Part shown: piece after piece, positions 51,722 to 60,645 of the stretch
Layout: each line of letters begins with the position of its first letter
How positions within the stretch are numbered: position 1 is the first letter of the stretch
Source of the DNA: CAVTWH01 sp963850915
Lineage (GTDB): Bacteria > Actinomycetota > Actinomycetes > Mycobacteriales > Micromonosporaceae
DNA: 64,000 nt
Assembly (NCBI GenBank): GCA_963850915.1
Contig: CAWKND010000011.1
Coordinates: 186,001 to 250,000, forward strand
Direction: 5' to 3'
Program-made: the position numbers and the translations under genes
Notes under the pieces: model-generated
Seen by the model: the letters and a program-made list of their open reading frames with translations, nothing else
Databases searched by the model: none
Told to the model about the DNA's origin: nothing

Positions 51722-53338
51722 CTAGCCGACGCTCACGGCGGACGACGGCGACACCGACCGGGCGGGTGTCTGTCGCATGAACTCGGCGGCGCGCTCCGCG
51801 ATCATGACCACGGTCGTGTGCGGATTGGCCGAGACGATGGACGGCATGACGGAGGCATCGGCGACGCGCAGGCCGTCGATTCCGTGTACGCGCAGTTGCG
51901 GGTCCACCACGGCCAGACTGTCGATGCCCATCCGGCACGACCCGGCGAAGTGGTAGTACGAACCGGTGTTGCCCCGTACCCAGGCTCGCAGCTCGTCCCG
52001 TTCCGTGACATCCGGACCGGGCATCAGCTCGACCAGGCCGAGCCGTTCGCGCAGTGCCGTGGTCTGGTAGATCTCGCGGGCGATGGTGACCATGTCGATG
52101 GTGCGCTCCAGGTCGGCCGGCTCGGCGAAGTAGTTCGCGCTGAACCGCGGGTTGGACATCGGGTCACCGTCGGCCAGGCGTACCCAGCCGCGCGACAGTG
52201 GCCGGATCAGGCCGGGCAGCGCGAGGACGAGGTGCGGATCGACCAGGTCACCCGCCCGGCTCACCGGCTTGCCGGTACGAACCCGTTCGATCACCTGACT
52301 GAAGAACTGATCGCCGAACGGCGCCCGGTGTACCAGACAGATCTCCAGGTCGGGAACGGGCAGTCCAGCCTGCGACGCGCAGAACAGGGCGACCTCGGTG
52401 ACGTTGCCCCGGGGATCGTCGCCGGGCTCGGCGAGCCGTCCGACCGGGCCGATGACAAGCGGGTGGTCCTGGAAGTTCTGGCCTACGCCGGGTAGGTCCG
52501 CACTGACCCGGATGCCGTGCTCGGCCAGCTGGTCGCCGGCGCCGATGCCGGAGAGCATGAGGAGCTTGGGCGACTGGATCGCGCCGGCGCACACCACGAC
52601 CTCACGGTCGGCGTGGACGACCTGTACAACACCGTCCTTGATGTACTCGACGCCCTCGCAACGCCCTTCGCGAAGAATGAGCCGGGTGGCTTGTGCACCT
52701 GTCTCGACCGTCAGGTTCGGCCGCCCCAGTACCTGGTCGAGATAGGCCGCCCGCGCTCCCCAACGACGTCCGTCGTCGATGTCGACGTGGTGCCAGCCCG
52801 CACCGAAAGACTCGGTGTTGAAGTCCTCGACCAGCGGGTAGCCGAGCTCCGCGCAGCCGTCCAGGAAGGCCTGGGAGACAAAGCTGCCGGTCTCCTTCGC
52901 GTTGACGACGGTTATCGGCCCGTCGCGCCCGGCGCCGGGATTGGTGTCGTCCCGCTGGCTCTCCAGCCGCTGGAAGAAGGGCAGCACATCCTGGTACGAC
53001 CAGCCGGCGCATCCGTCGTACGCCCACGCGTCGAAGTCGGCGGGTCGGCCGCGGGTGTGGATCATGTGGTAGATGTTCGAGGTGCCGCCGAGGCCGCGCC
53101 CGGAGGCCGAGTACACCGGGTTGTTGCCGAAGCCGGGCTGCGGCTCGCTCAGGTAAGCCCAGTCCAGCTCGCCCAGCAGCACCTCGTTCCAGCGCCACGG
53201 GGTGGTGACCGCGTCGTCATTGACCCGGCCACCCGCCTCCAGCACCAGTACCCGGACGTCCGGCGATTCGGTCAGCCGGCTGGCGATGACCGAACCCGCG
53301 GTTCCGCCGCCCACGATGACGTAGTCGTAACTGTCCAT
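51722..53338 (-). CDS. GMC-family FAD oxidoreductase (second)
   Basis: This 538-residue flavoprotein has the FAD motif YVIVGGGTAGSVIASRL, GLGGTSNIYHMIHTRG, AGAIQSPKLLMLSGIG, and near the end YYHFAGSCRMG with the active-site His, then GLRVADASVMPSI. GMC enzymes oxidise alcohols or polyols with oxygen or another acceptor. Its ATG overlaps the previous GMC stop as TAATG, and two such genes in series suggest successive or paired oxidation steps. Substrate unknown. Confidence 0.88.
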   Translation of the reverse strand: MDSYDYVIVGGGTAGSVIASRLTESPDVRVLVLEAGGRVNDDAVTTPWRWNEVLLGELDWAYLSEPQPGFGNNPVYSASGRGLGGTSNIYHMIHTRGRPADFDAWAYDGCAGWSYQDVLPFFQRLESQRDDTNPGAGRDGPITVVNAKETGSFVSQAFLDGCAELGYPLVEDFNTESFGAGWHHVDIDDGRRWGARAAYLDQVLGRPNLTVETGAQATRLILREGRCEGVEYIKDGVVQVVHADREVVVCAGAIQSPKLLMLSGIGAGDQLAEHGIRVSADLPGVGQNFQDHPLVIGPVGRLAEPGDDPRGNVTEVALFCASQAGLPVPDLEICLVHRAPFGDQFFSQVIERVRTGKPVSRAGDLVDPHLVLALPGLIRPLSRGWVRLADGDPMSNPRFSANYFAEPADLERTIDMVTIAREIYQTTALRERLGLVELMPGPDVTERDELRAWVRGNTGSYYHFAGSCRMGIDSLAVVDPQLRVHGIDGLRVADASVMPSIVSANPHTTVVMIAERAAEFMRQTPARSVSPSSAVSVG

Positions 53339-54906
53339 TACGGAGTCCCTGTTCTTTGGTGATCGCCCGACCGGGCCTGGGTACGGCGCGAAGAGTGCCC
53401 GGCGATCAGGGCGGCCGCCCGTTCGGCGATCGCGATCGTCGGCGCGTTGGTGTTGCCCGAGGTGATCGTCGGCATGACCGATGCGTCCGCGACGCGCAGC
53501 CCGGTGATCCCGTGTACCCGCAGTTCATGGTCGACGACGCCGGTGTCGTCGGGGCCCATGGCGCAGGTACCGACGGGATGCCAGACGGTCGTCGCCGACT
53601 GCCTGACATAGGCGGCCAGGTCGCGTCCGGTGCCCGGCGCCAGCTCGCGATCGCGGAGTCCGTCGAAGGCCGGTGAGCCGATCAGATCCCTGGACAGCTC
53701 GATTCCCCGGACAAGGACGTCCACGTCAGCGGGTTCCTCCAGGTAGTGCGGATCGACGATCGGCAGATCGGCCGGGTCCGCCGAGCGCAGCCGGACCTCC
53801 CCACGGCTGCGGGGATGCAGCAGTACCGGCGCGAACGTGAACCCCGGGCCATCGGTCTTGTACTCGTCGTCGATGAACTGCACCGGCCCGACGAAGAGTT
53901 GGAGTTCCGGCTGGCCGGGTACATTCCCGGAGTCCGGCACGGTGAAGAGCCCGGCCTCGGCGATGAGCTCGGGGAAGGGTAGGTCAATCGTGCTGGCGTA
54001 CCCGACTCCCACCAGCAGGTGATCCTGCAGGTTTTGGCCGACGCCCGGTAGTGCGACGACGGGGGTGATGCCCCAGCCGCTGAGCAGGTCCGGGTCTCCG
54101 ATACCGGAGCGCATCAACAGCGCGGGTGAGGACAGCGCGCCACCGGCGACGATGACCTCCTCGTCCGCCCGCAGGAACTCGCCGTCCGGCCCGCACCGGA
54201 CGCCGATCGCCCGGTCGCCGGCCATCACGATGCTGTGCACCTGGCTCCGGGAGAGCACCGTGAGCCTGCGGTCGTCGATGACCGGGCGCAGGTAGGCGGT
54301 GTTGGTGCTCGACCGCTTGTCAGCCGGATCGCGGGTTGACTGGTAGAGAAACGCCCCGCGGTCCCGGCGCTCACCGTTGTACTCGCCGTCCGCTACCGCG
54401 GAGCCGAATCCCGCAGCCGCCGCCAGGAACGCCTCGCCGACCGGGGATGCCGGGCCGTACGGCCTGACCCGCAGCGGCCCGTTGCTGCCGCGTCCGCTGG
54501 CCTGACCGGGGTACCGCTCAGCCGCGCGGAAGTAGGGAGCCAGGTTCGCGTACCCCCATCCGGGGTTGCCCAGCCACTCCCAGTGGTCGAAGTCGGCCGG
54601 ATGGCCCTGGACGTAGACCAGCGCGTTGATCGAGCCGGAGCCGCCCACCACCCGGCCCTGCGGCAGGTCTATTGCGCGGCCACCCAGCCCGGGCTGCGGT
54701 TCGGTGCGGTACGGCCAGGTCAGCTCCGGATCGCCCCACAGCGCGGTGACCGCGAGGACATCTGTCGCACTGATGTCCTCGCGGTCCGCGTCGCCGCCGG
54801 CTTCCAGCAGCGCGACTGTGGCGTCAGTCCGCTCCAGCAGCCGTCGCGCGAGCACACAGCCCGCGGTACCGGCTCCGACGATGATGTAATCAAACGCCCG
54901 TGTCAT
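53338..54906 (-). CDS. GMC-family FAD oxidoreductase (first)
   Basis: This 522-residue flavoprotein has YIIVGAGTAGCVLARRL, LPQGRVVGGSGSINALVYVQG, GGALSSPALLMRSGIG, and near the end TTVWHPVGTCAMG with the catalytic His. It is more like the choline/alcohol dehydrogenase type than its neighbour at 51722. ATG 54906 is 2 bases after the Nif11-like stop. Its pairing with two Nif11-like proteins is unusual. Confidence 0.88.
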   Translation of the reverse strand: MTRAFDYIIVGAGTAGCVLARRLLERTDATVALLEAGGDADREDISATDVLAVTALWGDPELTWPYRTEPQPGLGGRAIDLPQGRVVGGSGSINALVYVQGHPADFDHWEWLGNPGWGYANLAPYFRAAERYPGQASGRGSNGPLRVRPYGPASPVGEAFLAAAAGFGSAVADGEYNGERRDRGAFLYQSTRDPADKRSSTNTAYLRPVIDDRRLTVLSRSQVHSIVMAGDRAIGVRCGPDGEFLRADEEVIVAGGALSSPALLMRSGIGDPDLLSGWGITPVVALPGVGQNLQDHLLVGVGYASTIDLPFPELIAEAGLFTVPDSGNVPGQPELQLFVGPVQFIDDEYKTDGPGFTFAPVLLHPRSRGEVRLRSADPADLPIVDPHYLEEPADVDVLVRGIELSRDLIGSPAFDGLRDRELAPGTGRDLAAYVRQSATTVWHPVGTCAMGPDDTGVVDHELRVHGITGLRVADASVMPTITSGNTNAPTIAIAERAAALIAGHSSRRTQARSGDHQRTGTP

Positions 54907-54908
54907 GA

Positions 54909-55229
54909 TCAGCTGACCGATCCGGCGCTTCGTACGAGATCGGCGTCGGCGAAGCTGGGCAGCACGTCGTCGACCACGAACTCCAGGTAGTAGCGGCCCC
55001 ACATGAGGTGCCACAACGAGAAGTTCGGGCCGAACTCCTCACCGCGCTTCTTCGCCAATTCCATTTCCAGCGGCCAGATTGTCTGGTCGAAATCATCGCC
55101 GGTGAAGAAGTACCCCATGGTCGAGGCGGTCTCGCATACCTCGTCCTTCGTTCTGGTGTTCAGGTTGCTCAGCAGCTCACGCTCGGCGCTGAGCATCTTC
55201 AGGAAGTCCAGCAGGTCTGCGGCGGCCAT
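54909..55229 (-). CDS. Nif11-like small protein (second of pair)
   Basis: This 106-residue protein has a Nif11-type helical N-terminus: LLDFLKMLSAERELLSNL, then ETASTMGYFFTGDDFDQTI (the G-y-x-F-T element). Its C-terminal half has SLWHLMWGRYYLEFVVDDVL (71-90), shared with its neighbour. It lacks the Gly-Gly cleavage site and the Cys/Ser/Thr-rich core expected of Nif11-type peptide precursors, so a peptide-precursor role is doubtful. ATG 55229 overlaps the upstream stop (TGATG). Function unknown. Confidence 0.6.
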   Translation of the reverse strand: MAAADLLDFLKMLSAERELLSNLNTRTKDEVCETASTMGYFFTGDDFDQTIWPLEMELAKKRGEEFGPNFSLWHLMWGRYYLEFVVDDVLPSFADADLVRSAGSVS

Positions 55230-55561
55230 CAGGACTCCCCGGGCAGAGCGGCTGTCAGTACCGAGAGTTCCTCGTTGCTGAGTCGTCGTACCACCGCATT
55301 CACGAGGTATTCGAGGTGCGTACGGCCCCACATGGACCGCCACAACGAACTGTTCCCGTCGATCGCCTCGCCGTCCTTTTCCAGGATGACAGCGGCTTCG
55401 AGCGTGCCCACGACGGCGCTGATGTCGCCGGCCGAGAACGTGAACCCGTCGTTGTGCGCATGGAAGATCAGCTGTGCGGCGTTGCGGCGGCTGTAGCGTG
55501 CCAGGTAGTCCGTATCGCCACTGAGCCTTGCCAGGAAACGCGTGAAGTCGGCTACCGACAT
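55229..55561 (-). CDS. Nif11-like small protein (first of pair)
   Basis: This 110-residue paralogue of the gene at 54909 has ADFTRFLARLSGDTDYLARYS and HAHNDGFTFSAGDI in the Nif11-like part, and SSLWRSMWGRTHLEYLVNAV (71-90) in the C-terminal part. Both proteins keep the motif SLWxxMWGRxxLE. No cysteine is present, which argues against a peptide precursor. The pair is located between an alpha/beta-hydrolase and GMC oxidoreductases, so subunit or scaffold roles are plausible, but unproven. Confidence 0.6.
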   Translation of the reverse strand: MSVADFTRFLARLSGDTDYLARYSRRNAAQLIFHAHNDGFTFSAGDISAVVGTLEAAVILEKDGEAIDGNSSLWRSMWGRTHLEYLVNAVVRRLSNEELSVLTAALPGES

Positions 55562-55571
55562 GGGAACCGTC

Positions 55572-56471
55572 CTACTTCTCGATCGGGTGGCGGCGCAGGA
55601 ACGACTGGATACCGCTGCCGACCGCGACCGGGTCCATGAGCTGGAGGCCGTGGCTGACGCCGGGCACACCGAGCCGCTCCGCCTGCGGCAGCCAGTTGAG
55701 CAGGAAGCGGTGCACCTCCCGGAAGCCGGGCATGACCGCCTCGCTGTCCTCGCCCAGCACACTCAGGATCGGCATGGTGGGCTTGTTCGGGACCAGCTCG
55801 TCGGCCTTGCTCATGGAGAAGCCCCAATTGGCCAGCGCCGGGAAGTCGGTCTTGAATGTCACGTCGGCGGTGGACGCCACCCAGTCCCACACATCGAGGG
55901 GGCAGGTCACGTCGACGGAGGACAGGTAGCTCGGCCCACACACGTCAGCCATGTACGAGGTGGCGGCCAGGAACTTCTCGCCCGCGCCGTACCGCTCGAA
56001 GGCCAGCATGATCGCGTCAGTGTTGGGCTTGGCATTCTCCGGCTGCTCGCGCAGCAGGTACGGCTCCAGCAGTACTCCGCTCGCTGCCCGCTCGGGGTAG
56101 GAGAGGAGGAACTGGAAACCGATGACCCCGCCGAATGAGTACGCCAGCACATGCGCCTTGTCCACGCCGACGTGGTCCAGGACCTGCTTGCCGTGCTCGG
56201 CCATTTCCTCGATCGTGTAGTTCTGCTTGTCCTGTGTGCTGCCGTTGTAGCCCGGCCGGTAGTAGCTGATGAACTGGTACTGGTCCAGCAGTTCCGGGTA
56301 GAAGGTGAGCAGCGGAGTGATAAGACCATCCGCGATAGACGTGCAGTGGATGGCCAGGACAGGCTCGCCGTGGCCCACGACGGTGTACAGCAGATCGGCA
56401 CCGTTCACCTTGACGTGCTTGTCGTGCTCGATCTTGAAGTCGCGCCCGGAATAGAACGCGGTTGACGCCAT
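55572..56471 (-). CDS. Alpha/beta-hydrolase
   Basis: This 299-residue hydrolase has VLAIHCTSIADGL, YYRPGYNGS, and the nucleophile motif VLAYSFGGVIGF (S112; Ala rather than Gly in the first position), with the His in GVPGVSHGLQLMDP. Its substrate is unknown. It starts the GMC operon, 10 bases before the first Nif11-like gene. It may release an acid or alcohol processed by the flavoproteins. Confidence 0.86.
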   Translation of the reverse strand: MASTAFYSGRDFKIEHDKHVKVNGADLLYTVVGHGEPVLAIHCTSIADGLITPLLTFYPELLDQYQFISYYRPGYNGSTQDKQNYTIEEMAEHGKQVLDHVGVDKAHVLAYSFGGVIGFQFLLSYPERAASGVLLEPYLLREQPENAKPNTDAIMLAFERYGAGEKFLAATSYMADVCGPSYLSSVDVTCPLDVWDWVASTADVTFKTDFPALANWGFSMSKADELVPNKPTMPILSVLGEDSEAVMPGFREVHRFLLNWLPQAERLGVPGVSHGLQLMDPVAVGSGIQSFLRRHPIEK

Positions 56472-56637
56472 GATTTTCTCCTTCAGCCTTGGTATTTCTG
56501 CCTAAACCAACTATTTGGCAGCCCGGCGCCCCGGTCAACGCCGCGAATTGAATGCCTCGAAATAGCGTGACGTCGCGGGTCCCGTCTCGTTAAGTCGGCC
56601 GCTGCCAAGCGTCCCCTGGCCGCGCGGCGGCGGCCGA

Positions 56638-56883
56638 TCAGTCGCAGGTGCACCGTTCCCACTCGGAACTGGCCTCGCGGAGCACGGTTTCGATCTCCGA
56701 CCATGCTCGCCGATCCAGCCCGCCCAACTGCTCTACGGGCGTCCAGATCCCGGACTCCACCGGCCACTCCGCTAGAGCCTCGGCCGGTGGCAGGATGAAA
56801 GCAGACGCGCCTATATGTGCGCAGCCGCACAAGATGGCCGAGCCGAGCGCTCGCAGCCATCGCCGGACGCGATCGTGTTTCAC
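56638..56883 (-). CDS. Small secreted or membrane-anchored protein with C-terminal CxC
   Basis: This 81-residue frame has a hydrophobic stretch ALGSAILCGCAHIGASAFIL (possible signal or anchor) and ends WERCTCD. The N-terminus is basic (KHDRVRRWLR). GTG 56883 follows GAGGAG by about 7 bases, a good site. It sits between the hydrolase operon and the transposase-like gene, all in one direction. I recognise no family; a small exported peptide or regulator is possible. Confidence 0.6.
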   Translation of the reverse strand: MKHDRVRRWLRALGSAILCGCAHIGASAFILPPAEALAEWPVESGIWTPVEQLGGLDRRAWSEIETVLREASSEWERCTCD

Positions 56884-56967
56884 GGTGGATCTCCTCTGCG
56901 CGTCAATTTTCGGCCAGGGTCGCCCTTTCGCGCATACCTGGACGTCTTTCCAACCGGCATCAGTCGA

Positions 56968-56999
56968 GGTAATTCAGCAATCCAACTCGCCGAATTACC
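56968..56999. promoter_or_regulatory. Inverted repeat upstream of the small Cys protein
   Basis: GGTAATTC (56968-56975) and GAATTACC (56992-56999) are 8-base arms with a 16-base spacer. It lies between the transposase-like stop (57054) and the small-protein start (56883). It could be an operator for the latter or a weak terminator for the former. Confidence 0.45.
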
Positions 57000-57053
57000 G
57001 GCATATACGGCGTGCCAGTACCGCATCACGGGCGGCCGTCCCGACGTCGGGAT

Positions 57054-58358
57054 TCACGAGGCGAGGAGGTCGCAGCCGGCCGCGTGCCGCACCATTCCGG
57101 CCGGCACTCGATCGCCGTCGAGCGAGCCCCTCCCGCTCAAGGCGACAGCGCTGGCAAGATCTTTAAGGGCGGCCTCAGCCCCCAGTCCCTGCTGGACGCG
57201 GTAGGCGTGCGCGACCGAGACGAGCGTGACGTAGTGATGCCAGCCAACGTAGGACCGGCCTTCGAAGTGGCGAAGGCCCAAGCCGTCGTGCAACGCGTCC
57301 CGATCGTCGGCGGCCTGATGGTGCAGTCCGATGTCGCTCATCGGCCCCGGCAGGCTGCGCGGATCCAGTGAGGTGACCCACGCCGCCTGCGGTGCGTTGC
57401 GGGTGGGTGACCATTCGGTCGCGATGTACCGCTCAACTGACGGCCGGGCGACCATCTCGGTGGGCGCGTCTCCGTCGATGCGAGACGGCGACTGCGATGG
57501 CAGGCGGGCGGCGATGAGCCGGGTGCGTCCGGGCCGGTTGGGCGGCGTGCTCCACGCGTTTGCGACGATCGCGTTCCGAGCCAGCGACTCGGCGATGAAC
57601 TGCGCGAATGAGATGGCCTTCGTGGCGCCCCGCCCGGTCCGTACGGTCAACGCCCGCTGGTTCGGGTCCACCTGGAGCGCGTACTGCATCCCGCGCTCTT
57701 CCAGCCCGCGGACCAGTGGGTCCAGTTCTCGCTGATGCAGCATGTCCGCCACCACCGGGAGTGGATGCAGCCCCCAGTCGACCGTCATTTCGTCGATCAT
57801 GTCCATGATGGATTGCCACCGTGGTACGGAGCGCTGGTCGTCCGGGAGATGAGCCTTCCCGCGGCGGGAGGCGTCCTGGTCCCAGGAGGGCGGGAGCATC
57901 AGCCGCCAGTTCACCGGACAACTCCAGCCATCCCCGACAAGGAACACGGCCACCGCGAGCTGGCAGTTGAGGACCCGGCCCTCGGATGCGACGAACTGCC
58001 GGCCGACGCCGACAGAGTTGTTGCCGTTCTTGGGGAAGACGATCTCCTTGATCACCCAGAGCCGGGGCTCCGCATCAGACATCCGCTGTGCCAGGTCGCG
58101 CCGTACCTCATCCCACCGCCACGTGCTCTGGCTGAGGAACTGTTGCAGCGACTGTTCGGCTCCGCCGCCGGCGACGTGGTCGGAGATCTTCGCTATCCCC
58201 TTTCGCCCGGGAACGGTGAGGAGGCCGCGCACGAAAATGCTGGCCCAGCGTCGCTGATCGGAGCGCTGGAGAGAGGGAAGGACCAATTGCAGGAAATCCT
58301 CCAGTTCATCGTTGGTGCACTCCAGGTCTTCCGGAGCTTCCATTGGAGGCACTTTCAT
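57054..58358 (-). CDS. IS701-family transposase-like protein with lost catalytic residues
   Basis: This 434-residue protein is related to IS701-type transposases: FVRGLLTVPGRKGIAKISDHV, NSVGVGRQFVASEGRVLNCQLAV, LGLRHFEGRSYVGWHHYVTLVS. Of the expected D-D-E triad, the first Asp (family V-L-D-D-T-G-F-P-K-K-G) is replaced by Lys 104 (VIKEIVFPKNG), the second, D205 (VVADML), is kept, and the last Glu is replaced by Ala 350. So cleavage is unlikely. The gene is full-length, with AAGGAG before ATG 58358, and I saw no terminal inverted repeats. It may be a domesticated DNA-binding regulator. Confidence 0.75.
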   Translation of the reverse strand: MKVPPMEAPEDLECTNDELEDFLQLVLPSLQRSDQRRWASIFVRGLLTVPGRKGIAKISDHVAGGGAEQSLQQFLSQSTWRWDEVRRDLAQRMSDAEPRLWVIKEIVFPKNGNNSVGVGRQFVASEGRVLNCQLAVAVFLVGDGWSCPVNWRLMLPPSWDQDASRRGKAHLPDDQRSVPRWQSIMDMIDEMTVDWGLHPLPVVADMLHQRELDPLVRGLEERGMQYALQVDPNQRALTVRTGRGATKAISFAQFIAESLARNAIVANAWSTPPNRPGRTRLIAARLPSQSPSRIDGDAPTEMVARPSVERYIATEWSPTRNAPQAAWVTSLDPRSLPGPMSDIGLHHQAADDRDALHDGLGLRHFEGRSYVGWHHYVTLVSVAHAYRVQQGLGAEAALKDLASAVALSGRGSLDGDRVPAGMVRHAAGCDLLAS

Positions 58359-59208
58359 GAGGTCTCCTTAGTACGCCGTATGGCGCGTGCGTATGGTGCG
58401 CTCAGTGGAGCGCTGCTGGCATCAGCGAGCCGCAGGCAAATGGGTCCGGCTGTTGCGGTGACATCTTCGGCCGGAGAGTCACCGGGCACGTAGAGTGCAA
58501 TTCCCGGGGTTTACCACGAGGATGCGCACGACAATCCGCGGGCAGGTGATTCCCCGCGAGAGTCCATGCGGTGGACAGCGGTGTCCTGCTCACCCTGTTC
58601 CGGGCGTACGCGAACAGGTGAGGCTGAGTACAGTTGGGGGCTCATTGGCGATCGTCGCTACCCCAGATTTGGCAATAGCCCCCTGTGGAATGTAGCGTAA
58701 ATCACATTATGGCAGTCAGGGCGACAGTCGCTGTCGCCGCGTCCAGTCTTGGCAGTGCTATCTCCCCGTCCCCACTGACGGCCGCTTTTCGATACCCAAT
58801 CATGCGGCCGAATCCGGTCGGGTGACAGAACGAATTTATCGTAGAAGTGGCACTGCTACCTTGCCGGGAGCGGTGCGCGAGAAGTTTACTGTCATTGCGT
58901 TATTTCGGCATTGCGGGCCGGCTCGCAGAACTGTGGAAATTGCATATGACGTGGATTTCGTCGACCAGCGCGGGCCGTACGGAGTTGCTCGCCCGCGCAC
59001 TTGCGTTCGCCGATCGCAGCGAGGTCGTACCTCTGGTACCCGCCGGCGGGCAACCGTTTCGCCGCGCTGCGCAACTGGCTGCCTGGCGTACCCCCGGCTC
59101 CGCCAACGACGCTGCCGGCGGCAAGCGGTCCGGGGCCGCGCTGAGTTGCCGAGCTGTCCGTAAGCCGGCGCTTCTGTGGCGCGACGGGAAAACGGACGGT
59201 CAGGTGGT
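58359..59208. other. Large intergenic region with several repeats
   Basis: This 850-base gap has no convincing gene and is less G/C-rich than its flanks. It contains: a perfect inverted repeat GGCGACAG-TCG-CTGTCGCC at 58720-58738; GGGGGCT/AGCCCCC arms at 58636-58642 and 58677-58683; and three short elements shared with the treS upstream region (TTGGCAATA, TAGCCCCCTG, CGTAAATCAC at 58669-58705). It therefore looks like a regulatory region for the minus-strand transposase-like gene. Short plus-strand frames here lack codon bias. Confidence 0.6.
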
Positions 59209-60645
59209 TCAGCTGGCCGGCTCGTTCCCCAGAATGCGGCCAATGGCCCGCAGTGGAATGTCCACCCAGCCGGGGCGGAACTGGACCTCGTAGCCAGCCT
59301 CGTACACGGCCTTCTCCAGCTGGAATATCCGCAGCAGTTCGCGGTGGGCGCGCGGGTCCTCGGTGCCGACGACGGCGTAGCCGGCGCAGAACGCCGCCTG
59401 GCTGCGTTCGGCCCAGCCACGGGCCAGCCGGGCCCGCTGGGCCTGCTGGATCTGCTGGGCCTGCTGGATCTGCTGGGCCTGCTGGATCTGCTGGGTGCTG
59501 CCGTCGGGCGGAGCACCGTCGGTAGGGTCGCGCAGCCAGTGGTCGGCGGCGTAGTCGATGGAGCGCAGCATGCCGGCGACATCCCGCAGCGGCGACTGGG
59601 GAACCCGGCGTTCGGCCAGCGGGGCGACGGGTTCGCCTTCGAAGTCGATGAGCAGCCAACTGTTGGCGCTGCCCAGTACCTGGCCCAGGTGCAGGTCCCC
59701 GTGGATGCGCTGAGCCGGCACCCCGACCGGCATGTCCCGTACGGAGGCGAACGCCGTGCGCAGCGACGGCTCGTACGGTGCCAGTCCCGGTACCACCGCC
59801 AGTGCCGCGTCCAGCTTGCCGAGCAGCGCGGCGGAGAGGCGCTGCAACTGCACTGAGCCCAGGCGCCAGGTACCCAGTGTGCGGGCGAGGTCGGCATGTA
59901 CGCCGGCGACCGAGCTACCGAGCCGGTACGCCTCCGCAGCGAAATCGTCGCGCGCCGTCGCAGAGTCCGGCCGCGGCCCACCGGCATCGAGACTCCGCAA
60001 GCTTGCCTGCGCTCTCGCCCAGCCGTCTGTCGCGTCCGGCACGTACCCGTGCACGGTGGCCAGGGTGACCGGAGCTCCGTTGAGCTGGGCCTCGATCGCC
60101 CGCACGAACGGCGCGACGTGGCGCGACCCGGCTCGGGCGAGTGCGTCCTGCAGCTCCGCCTCCGGATTGACGCCCGCCTCGATGCGTCGGAAGGCCTTCA
60201 GGAGATACCGCTCCCCGACAACTACCGAGGTGTTGGACTGCTCGCCGCCGATACTCCTGATGTGCGGAACCGGCCGGGTTGGTGGGCCCTGCTGGCCGGC
60301 GCGGTCGCCGAGCCTCAGCAGCGCCGCGACGAGTTCCGGGTCGCCGAGAGCGTCGTAGACCACCAGGTTGCCGGCTTCGCCGATGATCGCTGCCGCCAGG
60401 TTGGCCGGCAGTGACGGGCGGGCACCCACCGGTACCTGGTAGCACTCGGGCGCTCCGCCGTCGGCGAACGTCACCTGCGCGAACGCGATGAACCCCAGGG
60501 GGTGGTCGCCACTCGCGGCGCCGGTGAGCGGTATGACGTGGGCGATCTCTGCCCGGGCCACCTCGCGGCCGTGGCCGGCGAACCAGCGGCGTGTCGGCAG
60601 CCAGGCGGCCAGTTCCTGCCCCAGCCACCCGATCAACGCATCCAT
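59209..60645 (-). CDS. mak: Maltokinase (Mak/Pep2)
   Basis: This 478-residue kinase-like protein has GGEQSNTSVVVGERYLLKAFRR with the ATP-site Lys, QRIHGDLHLGQVLGSANSWLLIDFEGEP with the catalytic and metal Asp, and the maltokinase tail PGWVDIPLRAIGRILG. It phosphorylates maltose to maltose-1-phosphate for glucan synthesis by GlgE. A QQIQQA repeat run near residue 390 (18-bp DNA repeat, three copies at 59441-59494) is inserted in a surface loop. It overlaps treS (TGATG), as in other actinobacteria. Confidence 0.9.
   Translation of the reverse strand: MDALIGWLGQELAAWLPTRRWFAGHGREVARAEIAHVIPLTGAASGDHPLGFIAFAQVTFADGGAPECYQVPVGARPSLPANLAAAIIGEAGNLVVYDALGDPELVAALLRLGDRAGQQGPPTRPVPHIRSIGGEQSNTSVVVGERYLLKAFRRIEAGVNPEAELQDALARAGSRHVAPFVRAIEAQLNGAPVTLATVHGYVPDATDGWARAQASLRSLDAGGPRPDSATARDDFAAEAYRLGSSVAGVHADLARTLGTWRLGSVQLQRLSAALLGKLDAALAVVPGLAPYEPSLRTAFASVRDMPVGVPAQRIHGDLHLGQVLGSANSWLLIDFEGEPVAPLAERRVPQSPLRDVAGMLRSIDYAADHWLRDPTDGAPPDGSTQQIQQAQQIQQAQQIQQAQRARLARGWAERSQAAFCAGYAVVGTEDPRAHRELLRIFQLEKAVYEAGYEVQFRPGWVDIPLRAIGRILGNEPAS
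59441..59494. repeat. 18-bp tandem repeat, three copies, in the maltokinase gene
   Basis: Three exact copies of GCCTGCTGGATCTGCTGG at 59441-59458, 59459-59476 and 59477-59494 encode QQIQQA on the minus strand. Length changes here keep the frame. Confidence 0.9.

Noticed and set aside
54909..55561. Nif11-type lanthipeptide or other RiPP precursor pair
   Set aside because: The proteins lack a Gly-Gly cleavage site and a Cys/Ser/Thr-rich core, and no LanM-type, radical SAM or peptidase-transporter gene is adjacent.
57054..58358. An active insertion sequence
   Set aside because: The transposase lacks two catalytic acids, and I saw no terminal inverted repeats or target-site duplication near its ends.
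58822..59163. A 113-codon plus-strand frame in the gap left of the maltokinase gene
   Set aside because: The translation is Arg/Cys-rich without a domain, codon bias is weak, and there is no clear ribosome site.
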